Shown here piece by piece: positions 25,039-34,735 of a stretch of 64,000 bases of DNA (its first letter is position 1; the number at the start of each line of letters is the position of its first letter). The stretch is from contig NZ_CP022222.1 in assembly GCF_009930815.1 (NCBI RefSeq), forward strand, positions 4,196,501 to 4,260,500. The letters are read 5' to 3'. The notes under the pieces were generated by a model. It saw only the letters and a list, made by a program, of their open reading frames with translations, searched no databases and was not told the origin of the DNA. The stretch comes from Bradyrhizobium sp. CCBAU 051011 (lineage in GTDB: Bacteria; Pseudomonadota; Alphaproteobacteria; Rhizobiales; Xanthobacteraceae). The position numbers and the translations under genes were made by a program.

Positions 25039-26205
25039 ATGAACGGGCTCTACAGTCTCGACTCCCATTACGATGCCGTGGTCATCGGCGCGCGCTGTGC
25101 GGGCGCCGCCACAGCATTTCTCTTAGCAAGGTCAGGGGCCAAGGTCCTGCTGATCGACCGACAGGCCTACGGCTCCGACACACTATCGACGCACGCCTTG
25201 ATGCGGGGCGCTGTGCTCCAGCTCAAGCGTTGGGGACTGATTCCGACTGTCCTTGCAGCCGGAACACCCGCCATTCGATCGACCACGTTCCACTACGGCG
25301 ACGAAGCGGTTAGAGTAGACATAAAGCCGGATCATGGCGTCGATTGTCTGTTTGCGCCGCGGCGCACGGTGCTCGATCCCTTGCTGGTCGACGCAGCCCG
25401 GGAAGCCGGCGCGGAGGTCCGCCACGGCGTCGCTCTGTCCGAGTTGCAATTCGCAGGGAGCGGCCGGGTCATTGGCGCCTTGTTGAGAGATGCTGGCGGG
25501 GCGTGCATGAGCGTTCGCTCAGACATCATCATCGGTGCGGACGGCCGCCAGTCGACTGTCGCACAGCTTGTCAATGCCAAAGCGTACGTCGAAGGCTCCA
25601 ACGCCTCGGCTATCGTGTTTGGCTACTATGAAGACCTAAACCGCGACGGGACGCATTGGCACTTCGCGAATAATGCGGCGGCAGGAGTGATTCCGACCAA
25701 CGCCGGCCGCTGCGTCTTTGCGGCAGTCCCAAATTCGCGATTGGGCGCGACATTTCGCGGCGATGTGATGCGCGGCTTTCTCCAGGTGCTGGCGTCGAGC
25801 TTTCCGAAGCTGCGTGAAGACGTCGATCGGGCCACACTGATCGGCCGCCTTCGAGGTTTTGGGGGAGCAACGAGCTATCTTCGACAATGTCACGGAGCAG
25901 GATGGGCTCTTGTCGGTGACGCCGGCTACTTCAAGGATCCCCTCACTGCGCACGGAATCACTGATGCCCTTCGTGACGCGCAATTGTTGGCGATACGCAT
26001 CCTCGACGGCGGTCGCGCGATAGAGGGCTACCAACACGAGCGCGATGCGCTGTCCATGCCATTCATGCGCGTTACCGACGCGATCGCTTCGTTCTGTTGG
26101 GACATCGATGGGATCAAGCAGCTACATGATGATTTGAGTGCCATCACGAACATGGAGGTCAATCACATAGCAAGCTTGTCTCAACTGCCCTCCCTCGCAG
26201 CATAG
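25039..26205 (+). CDS. FAD-dependent oxidoreductase (geranylgeranyl-reductase / PHBH-like)
   Basis: 388 residues from the ATG at 25039. YDAVVIGARCAGAATAFLLA (FAD dinucleotide fold), DIIIGADGRQSTVAQ (DG motif) and ALVGDAGYFKDPLTAHGITD (GD motif) define group-A aromatic hydroxylases and geranylgeranyl-reductase-like flavoproteins. An in-frame TTG at 25024 overlaps the previous stop, but the ATG is better placed behind GAGGG. Its position between a monooxygenase and a MaoC hydratase suggests successive steps on one substrate. Confidence 0.85.
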   Translation: MNGLYSLDSHYDAVVIGARCAGAATAFLLARSGAKVLLIDRQAYGSDTLSTHALMRGAVLQLKRWGLIPTVLAAGTPAIRSTTFHYGDEAVRVDIKPDHGVDCLFAPRRTVLDPLLVDAAREAGAEVRHGVALSELQFAGSGRVIGALLRDAGGACMSVRSDIIIGADGRQSTVAQLVNAKAYVEGSNASAIVFGYYEDLNRDGTHWHFANNAAAGVIPTNAGRCVFAAVPNSRLGATFRGDVMRGFLQVLASSFPKLREDVDRATLIGRLRGFGGATSYLRQCHGAGWALVGDAGYFKDPLTAHGITDALRDAQLLAIRILDGGRAIEGYQHERDALSMPFMRVTDAIASFCWDIDGIKQLHDDLSAITNMEVNHIASLSQLPSLAA

Positions 26206-26215
26206 GAGTACAAAA

Positions 26216-26671
26216 ATGTCGACCGATTCACCTTGGACACGAACGCTGGCCGGCCGACCCGTGCCGGGCAGTCGTGCGGAAAGGAGCCGCACGACCACAA
26301 TGCGCGATGTCGAAATTTTCACCGAGATGACAGGGGACAAGAATCCCATCCATTATGATGTCGAGTTGGCGGCAAACTCGCCCTTCGGCGGCCTTATCGT
26401 ACAAGGCGGAATCACTACAGGTCTCATGAACGCCGTGGTCGCGGAAGATCTCCCGGGACCGGGCACGGTGTTTCTCGAAACGAACTGGCGTTTCGTCAAA
26501 GCCGTCCGAGTCGGGGAGACGATTACGGCAAGCGTCAAGGTCGAACACGTCCGAGATGACAAGCCGATTTGCAAGTTGGAGACCGTTGTCCGCAATGCAA
26601 GCGGGGAAAATTGCATAATCGGGACCGCCACCACTTACACCATGCCGCTGTCTCGGCGTGTGGCCGGGTAG
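26216..26671 (+). CDS. MaoC-like (R)-specific enoyl-CoA hydratase
   Basis: 151 residues forming a single hotdog domain. The catalytic Asp/His motif is present as EMTGDKNPIHYD, followed by SPFGGLIVQGGITTGLM. Such enzymes hydrate enoyl-CoA or related alpha/beta-unsaturated thioesters. It starts 10 nt after the FAD oxidoreductase with AGGAG before the ATG, so it is the fourth gene of the operon. A CoA thioester intermediate is therefore likely in the pathway, although no CoA ligase is adjacent. Confidence 0.88.
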   Translation: MSTDSPWTRTLAGRPVPGSRAERSRTTTMRDVEIFTEMTGDKNPIHYDVELAANSPFGGLIVQGGITTGLMNAVVAEDLPGPGTVFLETNWRFVKAVRVGETITASVKVEHVRDDKPICKLETVVRNASGENCIIGTATTYTMPLSRRVAG

Positions 26672-26844
26672 CCGAAGGATGCCCATAGCCAAGTGACGGG
26701 CTATCGCGCTGGCTCGATGCGCCATCAGGGTTGTCGCAAATTGCAGTGCCGAGCAGCGGCAGGACACGGTCTGTGGTCGGTCCTATTGAAGTTTCGAAAC
26801 GGCGCTCTCATAGCTCCAAAAACCAACGACTAGGCGAATCTCGA

Positions 26845-27708
26845 ATGAAGCGGACTACCAGGACAATTGCCTTGACCGGTCTGGCGATGGTTGCATTCGC
26901 AGCAAATTCAGTGCTTTGCAGAGTCGCTCTATCCCAAGCTGCGATTGATCCGGCTACTTTTACCGTTGTACGGCTTGCGTCAGGCACGTGCGTGATGTGC
27001 CTTATCTTGTCGCTTTGTCGGAAGCCTAAACAGTCCAGCGGATCGTGGCCTGCATCTGTAGCGCTATTCGCTTATGCGGCCGCATTTTCCTTTGCATATA
27101 TCTCCCTTTCAGCTGGAACTGGGGCGCTTCTCCTGTTTGGCGCTGTTCAGGCAACAATGGTAAGCTATGGGCTCGTCCGCGGTGAACGATTACCCGCCTT
27201 ACAGTGGCTCGGACTGACAATTGCTATCGCAGGTTTGGCGGCGCTCGTTAGTCCCGGTGAATCGGCACCATCTGTGACGGGCGCGTGTCTTATGCTGGTT
27301 GCTGGCATTGCATGGGGCGCTTACTCGTTGCTCGGCCGTGGCATTGCGGATCCCCTCAGCGTGACGGCCGGCAATTTCCTGCGTTCCCTAGCAATCGCAA
27401 TTTGTCTTTATCTGAGCGTTGTGGTTTTCGGCACGAACCTCACGGCTATCGGGCTCGCCTGTGCGATCCTTTCTGGCGCAGTTGCTTCTGGGCTTGGTTA
27501 TACGATCTGGTATGCGGCTCTCCCATGGTTGACGCCTGCGCAAGGCGCATCAGTGCAATTGAGCGTTCCGGTTATTACGACGTTAGGAGGCGCTTTTGTG
27601 CTTGGAGAAGCAGTTACTCTTCGCCTGTTTGTATCTTCAGTTGCGATACTCGGCGGAATCTCACTTGTGATAGGCAGCCGAGAACGCGCGCTATCCCACA
27701 CCAGTTGA
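26845..27708 (+). CDS. EamA/DMT-family transporter
   Basis: From the ATG at 26845 the protein has 287 residues, ten hydrophobic helices and two EamA repeats (ANSVLCRVALSQAAIDPATF; AGIAWGAYSLLGRGIADPLS). Drug/metabolite transporters of this type export amino acids or small metabolites through the inner membrane. It lies 173 bp after the MaoC gene on the same strand and could export a product or toxic intermediate of that operon, although the gap permits its own promoter. Confidence 0.85.
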   Translation: MKRTTRTIALTGLAMVAFAANSVLCRVALSQAAIDPATFTVVRLASGTCVMCLILSLCRKPKQSSGSWPASVALFAYAAAFSFAYISLSAGTGALLLFGAVQATMVSYGLVRGERLPALQWLGLTIAIAGLAALVSPGESAPSVTGACLMLVAGIAWGAYSLLGRGIADPLSVTAGNFLRSLAIAICLYLSVVVFGTNLTAIGLACAILSGAVASGLGYTIWYAALPWLTPAQGASVQLSVPVITTLGGAFVLGEAVTLRLFVSSVAILGGISLVIGSRERALSHTS

Positions 27709-27980
27709 GTGGTTATCGATGATGTCGCTGAGCGACGGCCACATGGCGAAACATAGCACGCGGATAGCCAATGATCAGTTCTCCAAGGTCGGGTAGAGGC
27801 CAGCGGCTGGTATCGCCGAGAACATTGGCAGGAGACCTCGGGTTATCATCCATGCCCGACCTTGGCAGGCTTAGGGAAAAGGCTGCTTCTGGCCCTTTAG
27901 CAGACGTCTTCGACTGCCAACGATGTTTGCTTTCAAGGGCGAAGGAGATCAGTTTGACGCTAGCCGCTGTCTGTTTTTTG
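27709..27980. other. Intergenic, contains an 11-bp inverted repeat
   Basis: CCAAGGTCGGG (27783-27793) is inverted exactly at 27855-27865 with 61 nt between. There is no gene. Confidence 0.5.
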
Positions 27981-29478
27981 CCGATTCCGTTGAAAAAGGC
28001 GGCAGTAGTTTCGTCGTGAACGCCCGCTGTTCCGCGGACGAGTCGGCTTGATGAGGCTCACGCGGGCATCGGGATCAGCTTGGCCATCTTACGAAGGTTC
28101 TGAGCGGTTGCAGCGAGGGTGAACTCATCACGTGCGCCATTCGGACCCCTTAGTCGTAGCCGATCGAGCTTGAGAATGCGCTTGAGGTGCGCGAACAGCA
28201 TCTCGATCTTCTTCCGGAGCCGACGTGAAGTGCGGCCTTCCCATGATCTTGCGATCTCGCGCGCCATGTCGCGAGCGCCCTCGTAGATCGAGCGCGGCAC
28301 TTTGCGGGCCGGAGTGTTGGGGCAACACCTGCTTCTCAGAGCGCATGCTTGACAATCGTGCTTGCTCGCACGGTAGAGGATCGTCGCATCGTCGTTCACC
28401 GGCGTCCCTGTGGTGGTGAGGGTTTTGCCACCGGGGCAACGATAGATATCCCCGGCATGATCATAGGTGAAGTCCTCGCGCGAGAAGGTCCCGTCGGTGC
28501 GGGCCGACTTGTCGAAGACGGTCACGTGCGGCTCGATCCCGTGCTCGTAGAGCAGCCACCCCAGCATCTCGGCGGAGCCATAGGCGCTGTCACCAAGAAT
28601 CCGGCCCGGATAAAGATCGAACCGTTCGAGCGAGCGTTGGATCATGCGCTTGGCGGCCAACACTTCCGCCTGGCGGATCGCCGTGGTCGCCTCGACATCG
28701 ACGATGATCGCGTTCTCAACGTCGATCAAGTAGTTCGTCGAATACGCAAAGTAAGCTTGTCCGCCGTGCGCTCCCGTCCAGCGCGCCGCCGGATCGGAGG
28801 GCGACACGAACTTCGGCGTGACCTCCGTCGCAGCACCGAACGCGGCGTCATCAAGAACGGCAAGGTATTCATCGATTGCTCGACCCGCGGCCTCCGGTGG
28901 AAGCCCCTTGCTGCCTTCGATACCCTTCTGCCGATTGGCATCCGCTTTGATCAGGCTCGCGTCGACCGCGAACCCTTCGCCACCGACTAGCCGCTCCCGG
29001 ATGCAGTGGCGCAAAACGGCCTCGAACACGCGACGGAAGAGATCGCTCTCACGGAAGCGGCCGTGCCTGTTCTTCGAGAAGGTCGAGTGATCGGGGACAG
29101 CCCCGTCCAGTCCCAGCCGGCAAAACCAGCGGTACGCCAGATTGAGGTGGACTTCATCGCAGAGGCGACGCTCCGATCGTATGCCGAAACAATAGCCCAC
29201 CAGGAGCATCCTGATCATCAGTTCGGGATCGATCGAAGGTCGTCCGATGTTGCTGTAGAACGGCGCCAGCTCCCGTCGCAGGTCCTCAAGCTCTACGAAC
29301 CTATCGATCGACCGGAGTAGGTGGTCGGCCGGGATGTGCCTTTCGAGCGAGAACTCATAGAACAACGCAGCTTGTTCGATTTGCCGATGCCCCATCATGA
29401 CCTTCAGTCCTGCCAATTAGACAGACTGAATCACTGATATCTCTGCGTCGCAACAGCCGCCTTTTTCAACACAATCGG
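27981..29478 (-). mobile_element. IS-A copy 1 (IS1182-like insertion sequence, 1498 bp)
   Basis: Bounded by 23-bp terminal inverted repeats, CCGATTCCGTTGAAAAAGG extended with CGGC on the left and CCGATTGTGTTGAAAAAGG extended with CGGC on the right, with two mismatches. The ends were set by comparison with copy 2 at 39271, where identity begins and ends at the same bases. No target duplication is evident. The element carries one intact transposase gene. Confidence 0.9.
28058..29416 (-). CDS. IS-A transposase, copy 1
   Basis: 452 residues, identical in translation to the copy at 39348. The N-terminal DUF772-type domain (IGRPSIDPELMIRMLLVGYC, GLDGAVPDHSTFSKNRHGRF) is followed by a DDE core: VDASLIKADANRQ for the first Asp, ILGDSAYGSAEM for the second, and a Cys-cluster insertion (CQACALRSRCCPN) before the C-terminal Glu region (RRLRKKIEMLFAHLKRI). 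The gene is intact and probably functional. Confidence 0.9.
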   Translation of the reverse strand: MAGLKVMMGHRQIEQAALFYEFSLERHIPADHLLRSIDRFVELEDLRRELAPFYSNIGRPSIDPELMIRMLLVGYCFGIRSERRLCDEVHLNLAYRWFCRLGLDGAVPDHSTFSKNRHGRFRESDLFRRVFEAVLRHCIRERLVGGEGFAVDASLIKADANRQKGIEGSKGLPPEAAGRAIDEYLAVLDDAAFGAATEVTPKFVSPSDPAARWTGAHGGQAYFAYSTNYLIDVENAIIVDVEATTAIRQAEVLAAKRMIQRSLERFDLYPGRILGDSAYGSAEMLGWLLYEHGIEPHVTVFDKSARTDGTFSREDFTYDHAGDIYRCPGGKTLTTTGTPVNDDATILYRASKHDCQACALRSRCCPNTPARKVPRSIYEGARDMAREIARSWEGRTSRRLRKKIEMLFAHLKRILKLDRLRLRGPNGARDEFTLAATAQNLRKMAKLIPMPA

Positions 29479-29595
29479 GAGATTAGCCGACCCGGTTAGG
29501 CAAGCCTGCCGAGGCTCGTTTTTGACCCAATGCGGAAGTCGGCCCCCGATGAACGGTGCGCGGGCGTGTCCAATGCTGGTCACTGGTGCTGAATA

Positions 29596-29844
29596 TCAGA
29601 CATCCATCGGAGGGGATCGGACGCCTCGCGGGTCGATTGAGCGGTTCGAGGCGACGTAGTCGATCTCGCCGCGCGTAATGCCGATATCCATCAGCTCCTT
29701 ATCGCTCAGGTTGCAAAGATCGGCTCGTAACCGCTCTCATTTGCGCCATTCTTGAAACGCACCCCAAAAATTCTTGAAGGCGCTGGAGACGCGCCGCGTC
29801 GCGGTCGTCTGGGCTAAATCCGTTGCACTGTAGGTCGTGTTCAT
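29596..29844 (-). pseudogene. DUF1127 protein interrupted by one in-frame TGA
   Basis: From the ATG at 29844 (AGGAGG upstream) the frame reads MNTTYSATDLAQTTATRRVS, AFKNFWGAFQEWRK, then TGA (29737-29739). It continues in the same frame with ERLRADLCNLSDKELMDIGI and TRGEIDYVASNRSIDPRG to a stop at 29596. The second half is the DUF1127 core (YjiS-like, linked to RNA and phosphate metabolism in other alphaproteobacteria). Relatives usually have Arg at the stop position, so a single CGA-to-TGA change explains the loss. The rest of the gene is undamaged, implying a recent event or readthrough. Confidence 0.8.
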
Positions 29845-30015
29845 TGCAGCACCTCCTGGGTGCGTTGTTTCCACCCAGACAACGGTGCCAAGCCGCCGGC
29901 GGGCGCGCTTGACATCCTCCTTACATTTTCCTCACCGGCGGCTTATTCTTGGCCGCTCCAGGCGTTGCTAAAGCGCTTCCCGACGATTAGAGGCCCAACC
30001 AAGGGTTTTCGCAGC

Positions 30016-31587
30016 TTGCGTTATCTCTTCGAGGAGTATGCATTCGACACTGACCGACGCGAGCTGCATCGCGGGGCGGACGTGATCTCCGTCGCGCCAC
30101 AAGTATTCGACCTGCTCGATTACCTAATCCGCAACAGGGAGCGTGTCGTCAGCAAAGAAGACCTCATCAACGCCATCTGGAATGGGCGCAGCGTATCCGA
30201 TGCAGCGCTGACGACCCGCCTGAATGTCGCTCGCAGCGCGGTCGGCGATTCCGGTGAGGAACAGCGCCTCATCAAAACACTGCCGCGCAAGGGCTTTCGT
30301 TTCGTCGGACCAGTGCGGGAAGTGCAGGGGCCGGCAGGCGGGGAAGATGCCAATAATCCAGTAGAACCGAGGAAACCAGCCCTCACGCTCCCCGATAAGC
30401 CATCGATCGCCATTCTCCCCTTCGCCAACCTGAGCTCCGATCCGGAACAGGAGTACTTTGCCGATGGAATGGCCGAGGACATCATCACGGCGCTATCTCG
30501 TTTCAAGGCGCTGTTCGTCATCGCCCGCAACTCGAGCTTCACATACAAGGGTCGTGTCGTTGACGTGAAGCACGTCGGACGCGAGCTTGGGGTGCGCTAT
30601 GTGCTGGAAGGGAGCGTTCGCAAGGCGGCAAACCGGGTGCGCATCACGGGACAGCTCGTCGATGCCGCCGCTGGCACACATCTGTGGGCAGACCGGTTTG
30701 ATGGTGGGCTTGTCGATATCTTCGACCTGCAGGACCAGGTGACTGAGAGCATTGTTGGAGCGATTGCGCCCGCGATTGAAAAGGCCGAGATCGAGCGTGC
30801 CAAGCGCAAGCCGACCGAGAGCCTCGACGCCTATACGCTCTATTTGCGCGGTTTGGCCAGGTATTATCAGTTTGCTAGTCAGCAAGCGAACGACGATGCG
30901 TTGCGCCTGTTCAACAGCGCAATCGAGCTCGACCCGGATTTTGCGTCTGCCTACGGTCGTGCCGCCTCTTGCTACGTCTATGCCAAGATCAATGACTGGT
31001 TTTCAGACACGGCGAAGGAGATTGCCGAAGTGACGAGGCTCGCTCAGCGGGCGGTTGCGTTGGGCAAGAATGACGCGATTGCGCTCGCCGCCAGCGGGTG
31101 GGCGTTAGCGTATGTCGTTCGTGATCTTGGGGTAGGTGCCGCCTTAATCGATCGCGCGCTTGTGCTCAATTCCAATTCGGCCGAGGCATGGTTTTACGGT
31201 GGCTGGGCCAAAATCTATCTCAGCGAGCCGGAAGAGGCGATCGAGCGCCTCGCGCGTGCCATGCGCCTCAGCCCGCTTGATCCGCGGCTGATGGGAATGC
31301 GAGCCGGGACTGCGTATGCCCATTTCCTCCTGGGCCGCTATGACGAAGCGGCATCTTGGGCGGCAATGGCATTGCAGGACAATCCGGACTATCAACCTGG
31401 ATTACGCATCGCCGCCGCAAGCAATGCATTGGCCGGACGACCGGAGCAAGCACACAGGGCAATGGCTCGACTGCGGCAACTCAATCCGGCGCTACGTGTT
31501 TCCACTCTCAAATACCGGGGCCCTTGGCGGGCCGAAGACCTCTTGCGATATGAAGAAGGATTGCGGCAAGCCGGGCTGCCCGAATGA
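30016..31587 (+). CDS. Winged-helix regulator with TolB-like and TPR domains
   Basis: Starting at the TTG at 30016 gives 523 residues; a GTG at 29860 would add a poorly conserved 52-residue leader. The N-terminal CadC-type winged helix (YAFDTDRRELHRGADVISVA, TRLNVARSAVGDSGEEQRLI, KTLPRKGFRFVG) is followed by a TolB-like segment (SIAILPFANLSSDPEQEYFA through VRYVLEGSVRK) and TPR repeats to the C-terminus. There is no membrane helix between them, so it is probably cytoplasmic. Proteins of this layout are common in Bradyrhizobium as regulators of unknown signals. Confidence 0.8.
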   Translation: MRYLFEEYAFDTDRRELHRGADVISVAPQVFDLLDYLIRNRERVVSKEDLINAIWNGRSVSDAALTTRLNVARSAVGDSGEEQRLIKTLPRKGFRFVGPVREVQGPAGGEDANNPVEPRKPALTLPDKPSIAILPFANLSSDPEQEYFADGMAEDIITALSRFKALFVIARNSSFTYKGRVVDVKHVGRELGVRYVLEGSVRKAANRVRITGQLVDAAAGTHLWADRFDGGLVDIFDLQDQVTESIVGAIAPAIEKAEIERAKRKPTESLDAYTLYLRGLARYYQFASQQANDDALRLFNSAIELDPDFASAYGRAASCYVYAKINDWFSDTAKEIAEVTRLAQRAVALGKNDAIALAASGWALAYVVRDLGVGAALIDRALVLNSNSAEAWFYGGWAKIYLSEPEEAIERLARAMRLSPLDPRLMGMRAGTAYAHFLLGRYDEAASWAAMALQDNPDYQPGLRIAAASNALAGRPEQAHRAMARLRQLNPALRVSTLKYRGPWRAEDLLRYEEGLRQAGLPE

Positions 31588-31728
31588 ACATCACGGCCAG
31601 GTGGTCGCCTTGTTGCGACGAGTTGATCGAAGAGTGCGACTTCCAGAACAGCGCTTAAGCCGGCGTCATGTCGGCTGACAGAAGCAGATCGGACGGCGGT
31701 CCATGCTTGCCTCTACCGCCGCTAGTGA

Positions 31729-33297
31729 CCCTGGCTGTGTGAAAACGCTGTGCCGCTGTTATGATTCTCCCCGTGATTCTAGGGGGGGATCGATGAGGCG
31801 CTTCGTTGAGGAGGCCGATCGCGGGCAATGGACGCTACTGCCCGAGTGCCTCGATGATTTCATTGACGAGAGCAACCCCGTCCGCGTGATCGACGTGTTT
31901 GTCGGTGCGCTCGATTTGGCTGAGATGAGCTTTGAAGGAGTGGAGCCGGCGGCGACTGGTCGGCCCTCGTACCATCCCTCGGTTCTGCTTAAGCTTTACA
32001 TTTACGGCTACCTAAACCGGGTGCAGTCGAGCCGCCGGCTCGAACGAGAAGCCGGACGCAATGTCGAGGTGATGTGGCTGCTGGGCCGGCTCGCTCCCGA
32101 TCACAAGACGATCGCGGACTTCCGGAAAGACAACGGCTTGGCGCTTCGCAAGGTCTGTGCGCGCTTCGTCGAACTCTGCCGCGAAATGGGGCTTCTAGGG
32201 ACGGCGAGCGTCGCCATCGATGGCAGCAAGTTCAAGGCCGTGAACAATCGGGACAGGAACTTCACAAAGGCGAAGGTGCAACGGCGGCGTGCTCAGCTTG
32301 AGGAGAGCGTCGCCCGCTATCTGAGCCAGCTTGACACGGCCGATCGACAGGAGCCAAGCGAGGCGCTGGCCGCAAAGGTAACAAGGCTCACCGAGAAGCT
32401 GACGAAGCTCAAGGAGGAAATGGGCAAGCTTGCGGTTTACGAGAAGCAGATGCTGGATTCGCCGGACTAGCAAATCTCCCTGACCGATCCGGACAGCCGT
32501 TCGATGGCGACGAGTGGCCGGGGTTCCGGCGTTGTCGGCTATAATGTGCAGGTCGCCGTTGATACCGAGCATCATCTGATTGTGACGCACGAGGTCACGA
32601 ACAGCGGCTCAGATCGGGCGCAACTGGCCAATATGGCCAAGCAGGCGAAGGGTGTTCTAAAGACCGAGACGCTCGAGGCCGTTGCCGATCGCGGCTACTT
32701 CAGCAGCCTGGAGATCCTCGCCTGCCACGAGGCCGGCATCACGGTAACTCTGCCCAAGCCGCAGACCTCGGGCGCCAAGTCAGATGGCCGCTTCGGCAAG
32801 CAGGACTTTGTCTATTTGCCAGAGCAGGACGCCTATCGCTGTCCAGCTGGAGAGCAACTGCCATATCGCTTTACGAGCGAGGAAGACGGCAAGCGGCTAC
32901 GGCGCTACTGGACCTCGGCCTGTCAAAATTGTTCGCTCAAATCGCGGTGCACGACCGGGCCAGAGCGGCGGATTACGCGATGGGAGCATGAGCATCTGCT
33001 CGACGCTGTGCAGCAGCGCCTTGATTCAAACCCACAAGCCATGCGCCGGCGTCGCGAGACGGTCGAGCATCCGTTCGGCACGATGAAGGCCCGCATGGGA
33101 GCGACACACTTCCTCACCAAAACGCTTCCAAAAGTAGCAGCCGAGATGGCGCTCTCGGTGCTGGCCTATAATCTGACACGGGTCATGAACATCGTCGGGA
33201 CCAAGCCGCTGATGGCTGCGATCGCAGCCTGAGATCGAACCGGTCCTGGCTTCTCTCCAACCTCCCTGGGAAGGATGTTTTTACACGGCCAAGACCC
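31729..33297 (+). mobile_element. IS-B copy 1 (IS1182-family insertion sequence, 1569 bp)
   Basis: Ends fixed by comparison with the copy at 55738-57305. The imperfect terminal repeats are TGGCTGTGTGAAAAC on the left and TGGCCGTGTAAAAAC on the right. No target duplication is seen. It sits inside the 9.8-kb interval bracketed by the two IS-A copies. Confidence 0.85.
31793..33232 (+). pseudogene. IS-B transposase, copy 1, with a nonsense codon
   Basis: The frame MRRFVEEADRGQWTLLPECL, GRPSYHPSVLLKLYIYGYLN, VAIDGSKFKAVNNRDRNFTK is stopped at codon 226 by TAG (32468-32470), where copy 2 has CAG (Gln). It resumes in frame with ADRGYFSSLEI, CQNCSLKSRC and RRRRETVEHPFGTMKARMG. The DDE residues lie on both sides of the stop (Asp in AIDGSKF before, Asp in ADRGYF and Glu in RETVEH after), so the element cannot transpose by itself without suppression. 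Confidence 0.85.
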
Positions 33298-33530
33298 AAA
33301 GCGGCCGTTCGAGATCGCATCCCAGCGCGGCGTGGGCGCAATAACTGTTTTGTCGATTACGATGGCTTCTCGTTTCGAGCGTGCCTTCACGGGAGTGGCG
33401 CGAAGTGCTACACTGTTTTCAATATTAACACTGGTGCCGTGAGCTTGCCGTTGTGAGGGGAACAAAGATATCCGCGGCAATGCGTTTTGCGGTGAGCAAG
33501 GGGGCGGCAAACTCTGAAAGGAGACCCTCC
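33298..33530. other. Intergenic
   Basis: No gene seen; an AAAGCGG motif abuts the IS-B end. Confidence 0.5.
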
Positions 33531-33890
33531 ATGGCCCTTTATGCCTTGCAGACGGCTTACGCCCCTGTCGGGTGGGCAGCCCTGCTCAAAGATCCTCAGA
33601 ACCGCATGGAGGCCGTCAAACCTGTTGTTCAACGACTCGGCGGCAGTGTCGTCGACGGCTGGCTGACGTTCGGCGATTACGACGTGCTGGTGATCTGTCA
33701 GCTGCCGGACAATGTGAGCGCCACGGCGCTGTCCATGGCGATCTCAGCTGGTGGGGCGGTTAAGAGCGTCAAGACCACGCCGCTCGTGACCTTCGACGAA
33801 GGGCTTGAGGCTCTCAAGAAGGCCAAGGACGCAGGATACACGCCGCCGCCTAGCGAAGTCCCGTACTTTGGCGTGTATCGCGGCGCGTGA
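33531..33890 (+). CDS. GYD-domain protein (PF08734)
   Basis: 119 residues from the ATG at 33531, with GAAAGGAG upstream. The signature VVQRLGGSVVDGWLTFGDYD, i.e. a Gly-Asp-Tyr-Asp turn after an AbrB-like beta strand, plus LSMAISAGGAVKSVKTTPLV, defines the GYD family of small ferredoxin-like-fold proteins of unknown role, often beside redox enzymes. Here the next gene, 64 nt downstream, is a nitroreductase, so they may form an operon. Confidence 0.85.
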   Translation: MALYALQTAYAPVGWAALLKDPQNRMEAVKPVVQRLGGSVVDGWLTFGDYDVLVICQLPDNVSATALSMAISAGGAVKSVKTTPLVTFDEGLEALKKAKDAGYTPPPSEVPYFGVYRGA

Positions 33891-33954
33891 CGCCTCGATG
33901 AGGTAGTGAGCTGCAACTTGAATTGAAGTAGCTTCAAGAGCGAGGAGGTATCTT

Positions 33955-34545
33955 ATGGCGACGCCACTCGATGATTCCACGCTTGATACGATCTTTCGCA
34001 AAGCGCGTACTCAAAACAAGTGGTTCGATAAGCCGGTTTCGCGTGAACAACTCGTTGCCCTGTACGATCTGACGCGCTGGGGCCCGACCAGTGCGAACTG
34101 CTTCCCCGTGCGCATCGTGTTCGTGACGACGCCGGCGGCGAAGGAGCGACTAAAGCCCCTCGTCCTTGAGGGTAACCGGCAAAAGGTGACAGACGCGCCG
34201 GTGACAGCGATCATCGGCTACGACACCAGGTTCTACGACTGGCTGCCGCGCCTGTTTCCGCACGTTGATGCCAGATCCTGGTTTATCGACAAGCCCGGTT
34301 TTGCCGAAACAACGGCCTTCCGCAACAGCAGCCTGCAAGGCGCCTACTTTATCATGGCGGCGCGGGCCATCGGGCTCGACTGCGGACCGATGTCCGGGTT
34401 CGACAACGAGGCTGTCGATCGGGAATTCTTCCCCGGTGGCCAGATCAAATCGAACTTTATCTGTGCCATCGGCTATGGCGATCCGGCGGGATTGCTTCAG
34501 CGTCTGCCGCGTCCGGATATCAACGAGGTGTGCTCGTTCGTGTAA
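33955..34545 (+). CDS. RutE/HadB-type nitroreductase (malonic semialdehyde reductase-like)
   Basis: 196 residues with FMN-binding nitroreductase features: RKARTQNKWFDKPVSREQL, DLTRWGPTSANCFPVRIVFV (the TSxN flavin-contact region), SSLQGAYFIMAARAIGLDCG and PMSGFDNEAVDREFF. This matches RutE-like reductases that reduce 3-oxopropanoate in pyrimidine degradation, but no other rut genes are here, so the substrate is open. GAGG lies about 10 nt before the ATG. Confidence 0.85.
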   Translation: MATPLDDSTLDTIFRKARTQNKWFDKPVSREQLVALYDLTRWGPTSANCFPVRIVFVTTPAAKERLKPLVLEGNRQKVTDAPVTAIIGYDTRFYDWLPRLFPHVDARSWFIDKPGFAETTAFRNSSLQGAYFIMAARAIGLDCGPMSGFDNEAVDREFFPGGQIKSNFICAIGYGDPAGLLQRLPRPDINEVCSFV

Positions 34546-34735
34546 CCGATCTGCATGTGCAGCGCGATCGCGGCCGCCATGCAGACCCCGTTTGAGTGTC
34601 AATCGGCGTTGGAGTGGGACCCTGTGTCGGCGACGGCCCGGCATGACACTGCCAGCACGAAACTTCCAGCCGAGCTGCGAGCGCGCTACAGGAACTTATC
34701 GTTGCGGATGTGCCCTGGGAAACTTCGGGTGAAAT

